A stretch of 64,000 nucleotides of DNA from Sycobia sp. Sy_11 (lineage: Eukaryota; Arthropoda; Insecta; Hymenoptera; Epichrysomallidae), in the NCBI GenBank assembly GCA_018907035.1, contig JACCIC010000178.1, forward strand, positions 558,001 to 622,000, read 5' to 3'. The position numbers were made by a program, and so were the translations under genes. Shown in pieces: positions 23,481-33,699 of this stretch. Numbering within the stretch: the first letter of the stretch is position 1; each line of letters opens with the position of its first letter. Under the pieces are notes generated by a model. It was not told the origin of the DNA and searched no databases. It worked only from the letters and a program-made list of their open reading frames with translations.

Positions 23481-24302
23481 GGATAGAAGACAATAGATTG
23501 TATCGGCACATAGTACACACGCTTGATTATAACGAAACAAATGAATTAAGCGAGTGGAAAATATATATAAATGACTCAGAAAAACAGCGAATATTGAAAG
23601 AAGATCACTATGATCCCACCGCAGGACATTTAGGAGTAGCTAAATCATTAGCAAAATTAGCTAAAAGCTACTATTGGCCAGGCATGTTCCGTGAAGCCAC
23701 TTTGGATATCCGCAAGTAATAGTGAGTGAGAACGGTAGACAATTTCTTTCGAATGAGTTTCGCCCCAGTGCAATCCTGTTGAATGGGTAAATCGCACTGT
23801 AAAAACTATGGTAAAACAGTACATAGATAAGTCCAAAAAAAAATGGGATAATTATATAAACGAAATTTCTTTTGCGTATAACACAGCCATGCACGACAGC
23901 ACAGGTTATACACCAGCTTATTTAAATTTCGGACGAGAGCTAAGCGCACCAGGTAGCCTGAAACAAGAAGTAGGACAGCGTTCAAAATCGAAAGCAGAAG
24001 AAAGAATAAGGAATATTCAAGAAGCACTTGAGCTCGCCAAAATAAAAGCGGCACAGTCTATCTCATAACAGAGAAAATATTATGACTTACGCCGACGTGA
24101 TTGGCAGCCACACGTTGGTGAACAAGTCCTGAAGCGTCAACACGTACTGTTCAACAAAGCAAATCAGCTCAATGCAAAGCTTTGCGAAAAATATAGTGGG
24201 CCATTTGCAATAATAAAGAAAATTTCCCCAGTCATATTTAATCTACAAGGGGCAGATGGGAAACTAATAGAAAAAATTCATGTCAAGGACATAGAACCGT
24301 AA
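23481..24302 (+). pseudogene. Gypsy integrase segments (copy A/B)
   Basis: The zinc-binding part (AGHLGVAKSLAKLAKSYYWP at about 23624-23683) is followed at 23719 by a break: the second half of the HHCC motif and the first catalytic Asp are missing. Sequence resumes with ENGRQFLSNEF (about 23731), where the usual D of the DNG motif appears as E, and NPVEWVNRTVKT (about 23775) with the catalytic glutamate. The 23808-24068 frame carries the remaining core (IDKSKKKWDNYINEISFAYN, STGYTPAYLNFGRE). The C-terminal GPF-type module (KYSGPFAIIKKISP) is near 24190-24230. Integrase would insert the cDNA; this copy cannot. Confidence 0.8.
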
Positions 24303-25534
24303 ACCGGTCACGATACGTTAATTTTATGTAAATAGTAATTAATTTTGTAAATTTGTAATATATTGTACATTGTCGGCAATAGTAATAAGTAAATAGGATA
24401 ATTAAGTAAAAATTAAGTTAATCGATATCACTGTAAATAATGTTGTATATAGCGAGTTAATAATAGATATAATTTAATACGTAATAGATAGTAATGTACA
24501 TTGGATTAAAACTAATCGGCAATACGGCTCGGAAATGAATCGGGAGGAAAGAGGTTATTTTTTTAAATAAACGCGGCTCCCGATGGAGAATGTATATTCT
24601 GCACACACACAGTTTTAAGGATCAAGACACAGAGTTAATAATAATATACTAATACGATCGTTTAAGTATACAAATAATTTTGTATATATAGGCATGGACT
24701 TTGCACATATTCCCTACCTCGACTTTAAACTCGAACGTACTGTCGAGTCGGGAAATAAAGTAAACAAACACGCCCTTGCCCACTGTTCAAAACGTTCCAA
24801 CTTTAATACTGATTTAATTGACTGAGAAATAATTTAATCAATATGAGACCAACCGTGAACAATAGTAGAACATGGAAGCAATTCTCCAAATGACGTCACA
24901 GGAGCTGTACGAGGAGTTTGAGCATTGGTTAGATGCTCAAGACACCTCGTATTTCGGAGAGGTGGCTGAAGATGAGGGGTATTTCCCTCAGCCCACCCCA
25001 CAGACAACAACGGCAGCTGTAGAGTACCAGCCGACTGATAAGGCGATACTCTAGGCTTATGCCAAGAGGTCAATGGTGCGGCTGCAGCGGCTGCAGACGC
25101 GCCACGACCGCTGACATTTCCACCGCCGCTGATCACACTCCCGCCAATCCATCGGCAGCAGCGGGACACGTCTTTTACTACGATGTCTCCGAATCCGGCG
25201 TAAGATTTCCGTCGGATCCCGATCTCAGAACTCCCACGGCCCAGGGCGGTAAAAATTCCGAATGGGTCGGAGGTCGTGATCCCGCCGGAAGTGCGAGAAT
25301 ACAGGGCCCGACACAACGGTCTGCGGTGGCGGATTCCCGTCGACCCATGTACGGGAGCTGTCCGAGTAGGGAAGCCTGCTTTTTTTTGTTGTTGTTTAAT
25401 ATTTGAAATTTGCTAGTTGTGAGAAACCGGCTTCCTCACGATTCGTTTCAGCGAGTCCGGCGAAATAAAGTAATGTATTTTAGCGGTATGATTGGTTTGC
25501 GTTTAAAGCGGGAGATGCGACGAATAAATAGCAC
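24303..25534 (+). other. Sequence between integrase and the second LTR block
   Basis: A purine-rich tract (CGGGAGGAAAGAGG, about 24539-24552) may be the polypurine tract of the gypsy element. A + strand open frame from 24872 to 25054 encodes 60 acidic, glutamine/threonine-rich residues beginning MEAILQMTSQELYEEFEHWL; it looks coding by composition and may be the C-terminus of an ORF of another retroelement, but I do not recognise it. GC-rich frames at 24834-25316 (minus) and 25059-25406 (+) overlap each other and cannot both be real. A hairpin-forming patch lies near 24719-24748. Confidence 0.3.
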
Positions 25535-25980
25535 GGCGAAGACGCGCGAGCGCTCTCGAGCCGCAGGCGGCTCGAAGAGAAGTGGCGAGCGAGAATTCGC
25601 AAATTGATTCGCTAATTCTCGCGAGCGGCTACGGCGCTGCGCAGCTCTTAAGCGCGTTACAATGCGATAAGGGGGGAGCGAGCGCTCTCTCCTAATTCTC
25701 AAATAAAGCCGCACTGACTGCGAATTTTCAGTGTGCCAGCGGCCTCGAAACTGGCTATTCGAGGGGGAGCTGTCGTCGGCGCGATAGAGAGCGACAAGTC
25801 TCAGCACACTCAGGGCGGGACGTGATCACGTAGAATAAAATAAGAAATGAAATTGTAATTACGCTGACGCGGAGCGCTAATTTTAAGTTAAATGTAATTG
25901 TAAATTTTTTATAAATCTTAAAATAAATATATTTTATGATTTTACTGTTTCAGCGGAAAATGGCGCGACTACACAAGTCG
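25535..25980 (+). repeat. LTR-related block (GC-rich part)
   Basis: Matches 22610-22925 and 41760-42110. Contains several inverted repeats: CGAGCCGC-A-GGCGGCTCG (about 25557-25574) and GCGAGAATT ... AATTCTCGC (about 25588-25622). Its 5' 140 bp, present in the other two copies, are absent. Confidence 0.7.
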
Positions 25981-26170
25981 AAAACAGCGGCTAGTTCGGC
26001 AGTGCCGAAATAAACTAATTATTAAGCATTTGTATTTTTTTGTTAATTGTTTTTTTATATTTTTGTTAATAAATTTTCTTGTTGTTTTTTCTCTAATAAA
26101 TAAGAATTTATTTGAGTCCCAACATCCAGCAAAGTCGGGAAAAATAAATAAAAAAAATAATAAAATAGAT

Positions 26171-26524
26171 GCAATTCGAACTCTTGTCGAGTTGAGCGAG
26201 AGTGAGAATTAGATTTCGTGGTACGGTGCGTAGTCGAACAAACTTGGTGGCGTGTTGAGCGTAGGCCAAAGTACAGTACGCACCGTAAATAATTAAAATT
26301 AATAATAAATAAATTGAGCTTGCACAAGCGAACCTAGTGGCGTGTTGAGTGACTAGGGGGCCGAAGCGGGTTGAGCCGGAGCCACTCGCTTATGCAAGTA
26401 AAACAAACAGAATATAGCCTTTGGTGGGGTGAAAAGAACCCAATGGCGTGCTGAGCGATCGGGGCCGAGGCACGTTGAGCCGGAGCACGAATTAGCTCTC
26501 ACCAAAGCGCTATGTTACAACTGT
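26171..26524 (+). repeat. Four-hairpin module array in LTR (copy B)
   Basis: Four successive inverted repeats, each enclosing a related loop. Hairpin 1 (26171-26212) is short. Hairpin 2 has a perfect 11-bp stem TACGGTGCGTA (26222-26232) with TACGCACCGTA (26277-26287). Hairpin 3 pairs TTGCACAAGCGA (26320-26331) with TCGCTTATGCAA (26386-26397), one mismatch. Hairpin 4 pairs ATAGCCTTTGGTG (26414-26426) with CACCAAAGCGCTAT (26500-26513), one bulge. Loops 2 to 4 share the core GTGGCGTGTTGAGC (or close variants such as ATGGCGTGCTGAGC) and loops 3 and 4 also share GTTGAGCCGGAGC. Different stems with a shared loop imply module duplication with maintained pairing. Function unknown. Confidence 0.75.
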
Positions 26525-26717
26525 TATGTACAATACACATAAGAAAAGCACATTAAATAATTATTGACATTTAAATCAACGAACTAAAAAAATGCAATTG
26601 AATTAAACAATAATAGTACAATTTATAAAGGTTAATTAAACAATTTAATTTCTATTATATACTATTATAATTAAATTCAAAATTGTTAATGAATTTATTT
26701 TTAACTATTCATTTCAG

Positions 26718-26887
26718 AGACTAATTCCCGTAGACAGTGGGAATGATTTATTTGTATATAAAGCACCTGAAGTGCCTAGTAGTAAAACCTATACGATTCG
26801 ACCATATCTGCCTAGTGATGAAGAAGCAGTTTATACAGTTTGCCAACAAATGAATGATTGCAGTACATTATCTGCAGTTTCAGACAG
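26718..26887 (+). CDS. Oga: Oga exon encoding start of the acetyltransferase-like domain
   Basis: Follows TTTCAG and starts in phase 0 with RLIPVDSGNDLFVYKAPEVP, then TYTIRPYLPSDEEAVYTVCQ, the conserved opening of the pseudo-histone-acetyltransferase domain of animal O-GlcNAcase. The YTIRPYxPxDE pattern is typical of GNAT-fold N-termini. It ends TCAGACAG before GTAAGA (phase 2). The domain is considered non-catalytic in the human protein (established knowledge); this sequence cannot settle it for the insect. Confidence 0.93.
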
Positions 26888-26966
26888 GTAAGAATTATAT
26901 AGGTGTACCTCATTAGTTTTATAAAATTTATAAAATAAAATATTTTTTATGATTTGTAATTCATAG

Positions 26967-27162
26967 GTTTGTTGGGGGTTTTCTCACGCTAAGTCCAGAA
27001 TTATGTATGGTTGTTGAAGATGAAACTGGCATTGTTGGATATGTTCTAGCAGTTTTAAATATTAAAGCATACACTGAAAAATTGATAATATCATGGATAC
27101 CAGAAATGAAACTTAAATACCCGTTGCAAAACATAAACAGTGACATGTCCAAAAATGAACAA
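26967..27162 (+). CDS. Oga: Oga exon, acetyltransferase-like domain middle
   Basis: Acceptor ATAG before 26967, the first base completing an arginine codon begun in the previous exon. The encoded FVGGFLTLSPELCMVVEDET and GIVGYVLAVLNIKAYTEKL correspond to the central strands of the GNAT-like fold (VVEDExGIxGYxLA is characteristic). ISWIPEMKLKYP follows. It ends GAACAA before GTATAT (phase 0). The intron on each side is under 80 bp, typical for insects and a strong contrast with the 15.9-kb intron upstream. Confidence 0.93.
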
Positions 27163-27238
27163 GTATATTTTTGTATTTAGATATACACTGACACTGAAAA
27201 AATATAAAATTTTTATTTAAATTACGATATGATTTTAG

Positions 27239-27398
27239 GATGCTATAAAATATTTTCATAGTTTTGTATCTGAAGTTCCAGAACAATTATCTCGGCAACA
27301 TCCTTCAAAACTTTCATGTTCCTTATTATCATCAGTTACTGACCAATCAATTCCTAAACGTCTCATTACATGCATTTTAGCGGCTCTAAGAGCAAATG
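27239..27398 (+). CDS. Oga: Oga exon, acetyltransferase-like domain
   Basis: Starts after TTTTAG in phase 0 (DAIKYFHSFVSEVPEQLSRQ) and continues with HPSKLSCSLLSSVTDQSIPK and RLITCILAALRANG, matching the helix region with the conserved small-residue tract before the last strand of the domain. Ends AAATG before GTACAA (phase 1). Confidence 0.93.
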
Positions 27399-27484
27399 GT
27401 ACAATTACTTTAATTATACAATAAGCATAATAAAAATGTAAAAAATTAAGTTTTTTTAAAATTATATCATAAATTAATTTTCAG

Positions 27485-27621
27485 GCTCTTTTGGAGTTCA
27501 TACAACAATGCCAACGAATGATAAAGATACTAGAGAGTTTTACATCAAGTTGGGCTTTGCTGATTTCATACCACCGTTAGAGGATAGTTCGACAACAATA
27601 ACAATGTGTAGAAGCTTTTAA
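27485..27621 (+). CDS. Oga: Oga terminal exon
   Basis: Acceptor TTTTCAG, then GSFGVHTTMPTNDKDTREFY and IKLGFADF, the conserved GNAT-like end (FYxKLGF). The stop codon TAA is at 27619-27621 after CRSF. Length and end position agree with animal O-GlcNAcase C-termini. The first AATAAA downstream is at 27921-27926, a candidate polyadenylation signal about 300 bp after the stop. Confidence 0.93.
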
Positions 27622-28859
27622 CGTCTGGAAAATACTTTGATAGTATTTATTAACAGAGTGTACCTATTAGATTCGATTGAAGAATTTAGCAATTGAATTA
27701 ATGAAAGAGAAATTCATACTACGAATTAATTTAACGCATTTTTCTGTCTAATTATATTCTCTGTCACAAGATAATGGAAAAATTGACTTATAGTTTTCTA
27801 AATTATCTATATGAATATAGAATGAAGTCGTTTTAACGCATCCGTTCTATAAACTCATTGTTGAGTTAAATCAGAATTTAGAGAGACGGAAAATAATTTA
27901 TTTTGCACATAGAACGGTTGAATAAATTGTTATGTTCCTACATTCGATAACTGTACATATATATTGTATCAAAGTATATGGAATCAAAATTAAGTTTGTT
28001 AGATTGATACAATGCATTTAGTTCTGCGATCACGCAAATTTTAATATTTTTCACTTGCTTCAGTTTCATTCGTTGAAAGCGATATTTATTTATAATTATT
28101 GAGGTAATAAGTACCAATGAATTGAAATATAAAATGTAATTATCAATTATCATCTATATGTAAGACGAAGGATTTTTTTGAGTATCAATACATATAGCTC
28201 AATAGAGTTAATTTTATGTATTCTTGGAGTAATAGGAAGTCATTTGGAAAAGAAAAGGAAATTAGTGATATTAGCTTAACAACACAATTTAAAATATCAT
28301 AGGATCATCTGAAATCTTTTATGAATATGAGATTGTTATAAAAAAAATCCAACAAATAAAAGTATTTATCAATTTTAAAAGTGTTTTAAACCATTTGTAA
28401 AAATACACAAACTAGCTTACAGAATTATACATGATCCTATGATAGGTCATAAATATATCTTATATATTAATTCTACTAATTTTTTTAGATTATTAGAATC
28501 TTTAAATTTTAATCATACATAGAGATAATTATCATGGATTATTAATTCATATAGTTGCTCAATACATAATCAAATATAAATTTATATAATTAGAATTGTG
28601 CAGTAGAAATAACTACATATAAATAAACGTCTGGTAATGCAATTAAAATGTAAAAATGAATTAGATGTAAGAAACCAAAAGTATGACAAAAGTGAGTATT
28701 TAAAATAAGCAATCCATAGCTGTTTTAATTTTTCTACAATGCGCCTCAATATATTAATGCACAAGTCTGAATAACTTTGTAACACAACACATATCTGCGA
28801 CTAAAGATAATGATTTTGTGTCACTATATTTGAAAATATAATAATAATGTTATATGAAA

Positions 28860-28866
<7 letters not shown>
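27622..28866 (+). other. Oga 3' UTR and downstream AT-rich sequence
   Basis: AT-rich sequence. AATAAA at 27921-27926 is a plausible poly(A) signal. Nothing else recognised. Confidence 0.4.

Positions 28867-28908
<42 letters not shown>
28867..28908. repeat. (AT)n microsatellite
   Basis: AT dinucleotide run of about 42 bases. Confidence 0.95.
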
Positions 28909-28912
<4 letters not shown>

Positions 28913-30199
28913 ATTTAGTATGTAAACTTCTATAATACAGAATTATCTGAATATTTAATTTAGATAAATAAAACTTTAGTAAAAATCATTTGTTATTTCA
29001 ATTTATGAATAATTTTTAGGATCTTTTAAATTCAATTGTAATATTTTAAAAATATTTTTTATAATTAATATTGAATTGAAATTAATTAATAGCATTCTAT
29101 TTATAATTTACTGAAATATTTTTTGTGCCTAGAATAACAGTTTTATAAATTATAAAACCAAGACTTAATATAAAAATTAATTTTAATAAATTGACAAGTC
29201 TTATTTCAAAATTTGAATGTAATTCTATGAATATTTGTACTATTATTAGTATAAAACTATTTCATTTCAACACTTGAAATTGATAAAATTAAAATAACTA
29301 AGCTCTATATTATTTTCTAATAAAATCGAATCAAAGTGTTATGCAATTTCATTTTTATTTTACCACTAGGGATTCATTAGACAGCAATAAGTTTTTAAGT
29401 TTTCTTTGTAATATAGTTATCTCGAAAATTGTATTTTATTTAGAACATTAATTATTTTAGTGTCCATTTTTATACATAAAAATAAACTACCTTTTCAATT
29501 TCACTTTGTAATTCTTTTTCCTCACATAGTGGCGTCAAATTACCCACTTTTTTTATCAAGATTTTAAGTGACTAAAATATCTGTAAAAATTTCATTAACA
29601 TTTTGAGAGCTGAAAATTAACATTAAAATTACACTAATACACTCATTTGCAAAACAGGATAGCATATCTGAAATATTTAAAGTTTAATCCATTTATTCTC
29701 TTCTAAGTTTCCTGAAATGATCACTTTATTTAATTATTCGAATTAAATTAATTTTTAAATATTTTATCAAAAGAATATACCTTTGATTTTGAATTATTTA
29801 CTTGCAAATGGAAAACCTAAGTTAATTTATGCATAGCTTATAAAGATAGGAATATTTTTTAACAACTATCAATAAATTTAAAGTTTACACATACTTAATG
29901 AATAATTAGAAGTATTTTTTTGGTTTTTAAAAAAATCGTGAACCAATGTTGTTTACTAGATTGAAAGATCCTATGTAGTTTCATCCATAACTTGTTTTTA
30001 GAATAAGTAGTTTTAATACGAATAGTTTAGCATGTAAAATTCTAAGACAAGTAAGTACATGTTTTTATAAAAGACATCTGTATTTAAAAACTTAACAAAG
30101 AATATCTTTCAAACAGATAACGCAAAATCAATCAAATTCTGAATTCTTTACGAACTACTTTTACAAGAATATTTTTAAATTCGTATGAAAAAACCTGTA
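28909..30199. other. AT-rich intergenic sequence
   Basis: No coding or repeat signal seen. Confidence 0.45.
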
Positions 30200-31048
30200 G
30201 GGATCTGGCACGAGTGCAGATCCCGCATAGCGACGCGCATGCGCTGTGAACACGCCGCCAAATGCATGAGTATACTCTATATAGCGGCGGCGCCCCGACT
30301 ACGTGGTGGGGGCCGCAAACAACAAGGCGTGTGGCAGCGGCTACACGTCAGTATATATTAATACCGCCAACATCGGCCGCGAGTCGAAAAATTACGCGAG
30401 TTGCTCGAGCTGTGCAAGGAAATGCATCGGCGCTTCGACGCAATGGAAAGCGAGAACGCGGCATTACACGAAAAAATTGGAAATTTACGCTAGCGCATGA
30501 ACGAGCTGAGTACACGCGAAGCAGACTATGCGAACGCGCGAATCGAATACAACCGCAGCGCGGTGCAATCTCCCTCTCGAGGGGCGAGCGCGGGAGACGG
30601 TAGCTTGCCGGCAATGACAAACATAGTTCAGCGAAACACGTGATATCTGCAGTACCAATAGGCGCAGATCTGGACAGCATAGGCGCACGCGTGATGATGC
30701 AGCTTCGGCCCCGCGCGACCCAGAACCAGCACGTAAAATGCCAAAGCTTCGAAAAAGGGAAAAAAGCCCGCGCGACGGCATGTGCAGCGCGCACTACGAA
30801 TATGGATTGCAAGCATGAACTTGTAATCCTATGTGTAAAAGATACGCCGAATTCACCACTCAGAATAGCGGTTCGGGAAATGAATAACGAGCGCCGAGGC
30901 CGAGAAGCCCTCGATGCTTGCGTATTCGTAGCGTCTTCACATCAAATACCCCGAGTCAAGAGTCACCATTCTAATCGACTCGGGCGCCGAAATTTTCCTA
31001 ATTGAGAGCGACTTTCTTACGCCAGTTCCACTTCATCCCCGATCTTAA
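30200..31048 (+). mobile_element. Retroelement gag/protease remnant
   Basis: A sharp switch to GC-rich sequence at 30200, starting with a perfect hairpin (GGGATCTG at 30200-30207, CAGATCCC at 30217-30224). On the + strand a coiled-coil-like gag peptide is readable at about 30393-30640 (LLELCKEMHRRFDAMESENA, then a TAG at about 30491, then MNELSTREADYANARIEYNR). At 30962-31048 the frame TILIDSGAEIFLIESDFL contains the Asp-Ser-Gly-Ala active-site motif of retroelement aspartic proteases; TAA follows at about 31046. Composition differs strongly from the surroundings. It is a Ty3/gypsy-like or BEL/Pao-like fragment; RT is not seen here. Confidence 0.65.
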
Positions 31049-32295
31049 GGGAGGAGGGATAAATTTAATTCGATATAAAACAGACATGTTTTTAAGAATT
31101 TTTTCTCGCGACATAAATACAGTCGGATTATCCAGTCGATTTGCATATAATCATGTATCATTTGAACAATATTTTCCTAAATTTTCATTGAAAAATATTG
31201 AAAATTAAGCGAATGACAGTCAATCTGCGGAGGCTCCTCGAGAAAAAGTTGTTTTGCGGTGTACACGATTACGCACCACAGAATCATCTGAATCACACAA
31301 ACCAAAGTGCATTATTCAAAGGAGATCTTTTCTCAGGTAATGCTGTCGAGTTTTTTTTTAATTTTAGAATTTTTGGTAGCCCTAAGAAGCAAAAAATCCG
31401 ATTTTTGCTATAAAAAAATCGGGTTATTTGTTACTGTGAAATTAAGAATTAATAAAAATAACCAAAAAACTCGAGAGCGTTACCTGATGAATTATGTAAA
31501 GATGTACTGTGCAAAATTTCAAACCGATCGGTTCAGTAGATTTTGTATGAGGATGTACACCGACTTCAAAAATGGCAATTTTCAGGAAACTGCTTAAAAG
31601 TTTTGTAAACTAAAAAATTCACAATAAAACTTTATAATTCTTTCAGGTTCATATAGAATCGTCAATATCAGGTTCATATAGCAAACGCTTTCATCTACAC
31701 GTGGAAATTTTGCACAATTACTCCTTATTAAAACTGATACTTTTGATAATATTAAATAATAACAAATACGACGGACCTTTAAAACACCCGCAAATCACGT
31801 AAATAAAGTATGGAGCGGTGCACACTACACTCGAACTTAATCGAATGTAGCCGTTTCAAATAAATAAAAATAGGTGTTATATACTTGATTCTTTAATAAT
31901 ACAAAATATCTATACAAGGGAAGTACGACACTGAAATAGGTCGGAGGACGATTGGCTCGTCAATTTGCTTATATACAGCAAATAAACTCGCATAACGGTA
32001 TCTTATGCATGACGCTATAGGCGAAAATCATATACCCTCGAACTCGTGCAAATTGTTGAAACAGGCAACAAATTAAGAGGTCATTAAGGAATTATTTGAA
32101 GCCTTTACAGACATGCTAATTATAATTTCTTAATGACCATACTGCAGACAAGATTCGATATATTAAAACTATACTAATCGCAATACTTAAAAATAGATCA
32201 GACAAATTATATATTCTAACAGAAGAATTTACAGATTCATACACGGCATACAAAATAATGCATTCGTATGGAACAACACGGTTTAAAGCATCTTT
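31049..32295. other. AT-rich sequence with TE-tail-like word
   Basis: Around 31515-31545 the words AAACCGATCGGTTCAGTAGA resemble a common 3'-end motif of insect TEs, also present at 37010-37035. No coding sequence is recognised. Confidence 0.35.
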
Positions 32296-32612
32296 TTATA
32301 TTTGTCTACGTAAAACTCGTCCTTCTTTACTGTCGTGTGACGCTTGTTCCTCTGCTCTATTTATTCGCAACTCGTCAAATTGTCGCGCCCATTCGTGGGA
32401 ACTTGAACCTGTACTTATGTGCATCTTTTTCACAATGGCTAATAGAGCAAAAGAACCTTCATTGAAAGTATATACAGCTACATTAGCTGTAATTTCAACA
32501 ATTGTAGAGGTGCCACTCACTGACTTTAGAGAGATTTTCTAGATTAGCTGATTGAGACTCTCATTGTTATTTTGCGTGAAATCTCCAAGAGCTTTCTGCC
32601 ATTCGTACCAAG
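32296..32612 (-). pseudogene. Fragment of a Mutator-like transposase-type protein
   Basis: Minus strand. The peptide SWYEWQKAL ... (near 32560-32612) and, after a TAG, FNEGSFALLAIVKKMHISTG and RINRAEEQASHDSKEGRVLR (32296-32470) resemble the C-terminal region of a widespread family of TE-associated proteins in arthropods, usually annotated with a Mutator-like transposase domain. The pattern GSW-x2-WQK, then a hydrophobic helix and a basic RxxxAExxAxxxxKEGR tail is what I rely on. Family assignment is from memory of the pattern, so confidence is moderate. Confidence 0.4.
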
Positions 32613-33618
32613 AGCCAAGCAGAATTACGAATATGTAAAAATCCTACTTGGAGCAACGAATGTTCAAATACTCACAACTTTGTCAATTTTGCTCCGATTA
32701 ACTTGAAATTTCGACACAATATTCTTAAGATATAAATTATTCATTTACAAAAATAAAAAAAAAGTTCAAAAAAAAGTTTAAATACCTCATCTTCTCTTAA
32801 ACTGCGCACTCTGACGCATCAGCCGACCGGCATTCTCGCCAAGTGGACAACAAAGGTCGTGGTCAGCTTCACCGCCCACACCGTGGACCCATCTGGTACG
32901 TACGCCGCTATAACCGCGAAATTTCCGAAGGAATTGGGACTCGAGCAAGACGGGCAGTGTCAGGACCGTGGCATTTTCCATTATATTCAAACCACTGGTC
33001 CTTCCATGAGTAGCTATTTTGTGCAAAAAAGGAAACAATTTAGCATCTACAATTCCTTTGTTTACCAAAAAACTTTTCAAAGACTGGCCCGCAAGTACAT
33101 GTCACATTTTTAAATTATATGTCCATAGTACTGTATTCCAACGTTATAAATAAGTGAGTGCATGCGCACTATTTTAATAAACTTTTTTATTGAATAATAA
33201 TAAGTAATCATTTCGAAATCTACAGGCATTGATACTTATACATATTTACACATACTTGACTATGTAAAAATTTAATTCTGTACTATCTTTTGTTTAAATT
33301 AGAAATATTTTTAAATAATAAAACTAAGTTGTTTTTTAAGCATTGCGCTTTGATGTGTAATTGACTAAGAAGTCTAATTAAGAAAATATTTCAGCTATAT
33401 AACTAAACTAGCATCCCCTCTCTCGACTTCACCCGAGATAATAATTTAACCGATTTCATAAACAATTCAATAATATCTAAGTAAAAAGTACTCTTATATA
33501 TACAAATCTATATTTCTATAAATAATTGACCGTAATTTACCTATCGTCGCTTCTGTATAAAAAGCTGCTTCAATGTAGCGTCCACTTCAAAAAATTAATA
33601 TTTTGCCGACCATTTTAT

Positions 33619-33621
<3 letters not shown>
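32613..33621. other. Mixed sequence, possible retroelement debris
   Basis: A GC-richer patch at 32790-33080 has overlapping frames on both strands. The + strand peptide GIFHYIQTTGPSMSSYF (about 32971-33021) resembles the linker between protease and RT of some gypsy elements (HYI-x-T-x-GP), but support is weak. The rest is AT-rich and featureless. Confidence 0.25.

Positions 33622-33691
<70 letters not shown>
33622..33691. repeat. (AT)n tract
   Basis: About 70 bases of AT dinucleotides directly before the 60-bp satellite block. Confidence 0.95.
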
Positions 33692-33694
<3 letters not shown>

Positions 33695-33699
33695 TTGGA

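Larger units (their letters stand above)
22492..26524 (+). mobile_element. Deleted gypsy element with hairpin-rich LTR sequence (copy A/B)
   Basis: The start (TGCGACGAGC at 22492) and the following ~420 bp match the LTR beginning at 41632 (TGCGATGAGC). At about 22925 the LTR is joined directly to the RNase H part of pol, so the rest of the LTR, gag, protease and RT have been deleted. RNase H and integrase fragments extend to about 24302. A second LTR-related block runs from about 25535 to 26524 and lacks the first part of the LTR. Between 24.3 and 25.5 kb is unrelated or unrecognised sequence. The element is sense to Oga. Confidence 0.75.
10855..26717 (+). other. Oga intron of about 15.9 kb filled with transposable elements
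   Basis: The intron is bounded by GTAATT (donor) and TTTCAG (acceptor), both phase 0. Contents in order: a GA microsatellite, a possible solo LTR or GC-richer patch near 11.9-12.3 kb, a minus-strand gypsy remnant (13.1-17.6 kb), nested mariners (18.3-20.85 kb), a MITE-like repeat (21.5-21.8 kb) and a plus-strand gypsy with hairpin-rich LTR sequence (22.49-26.53 kb). More than half of the intron is recognisable TE sequence. Confidence 0.85.

Noticed and set aside
24834..25316. 160-codon minus-strand frame rich in Gly/Ala/Ser
   Set aside because: GC-rich antisense of another frame with no motif; composition artefact.
30348..30812. 154-codon minus-strand frame
   Set aside because: Antisense to the gag-like coiled-coil peptide, which has better residue patterns on the + strand.
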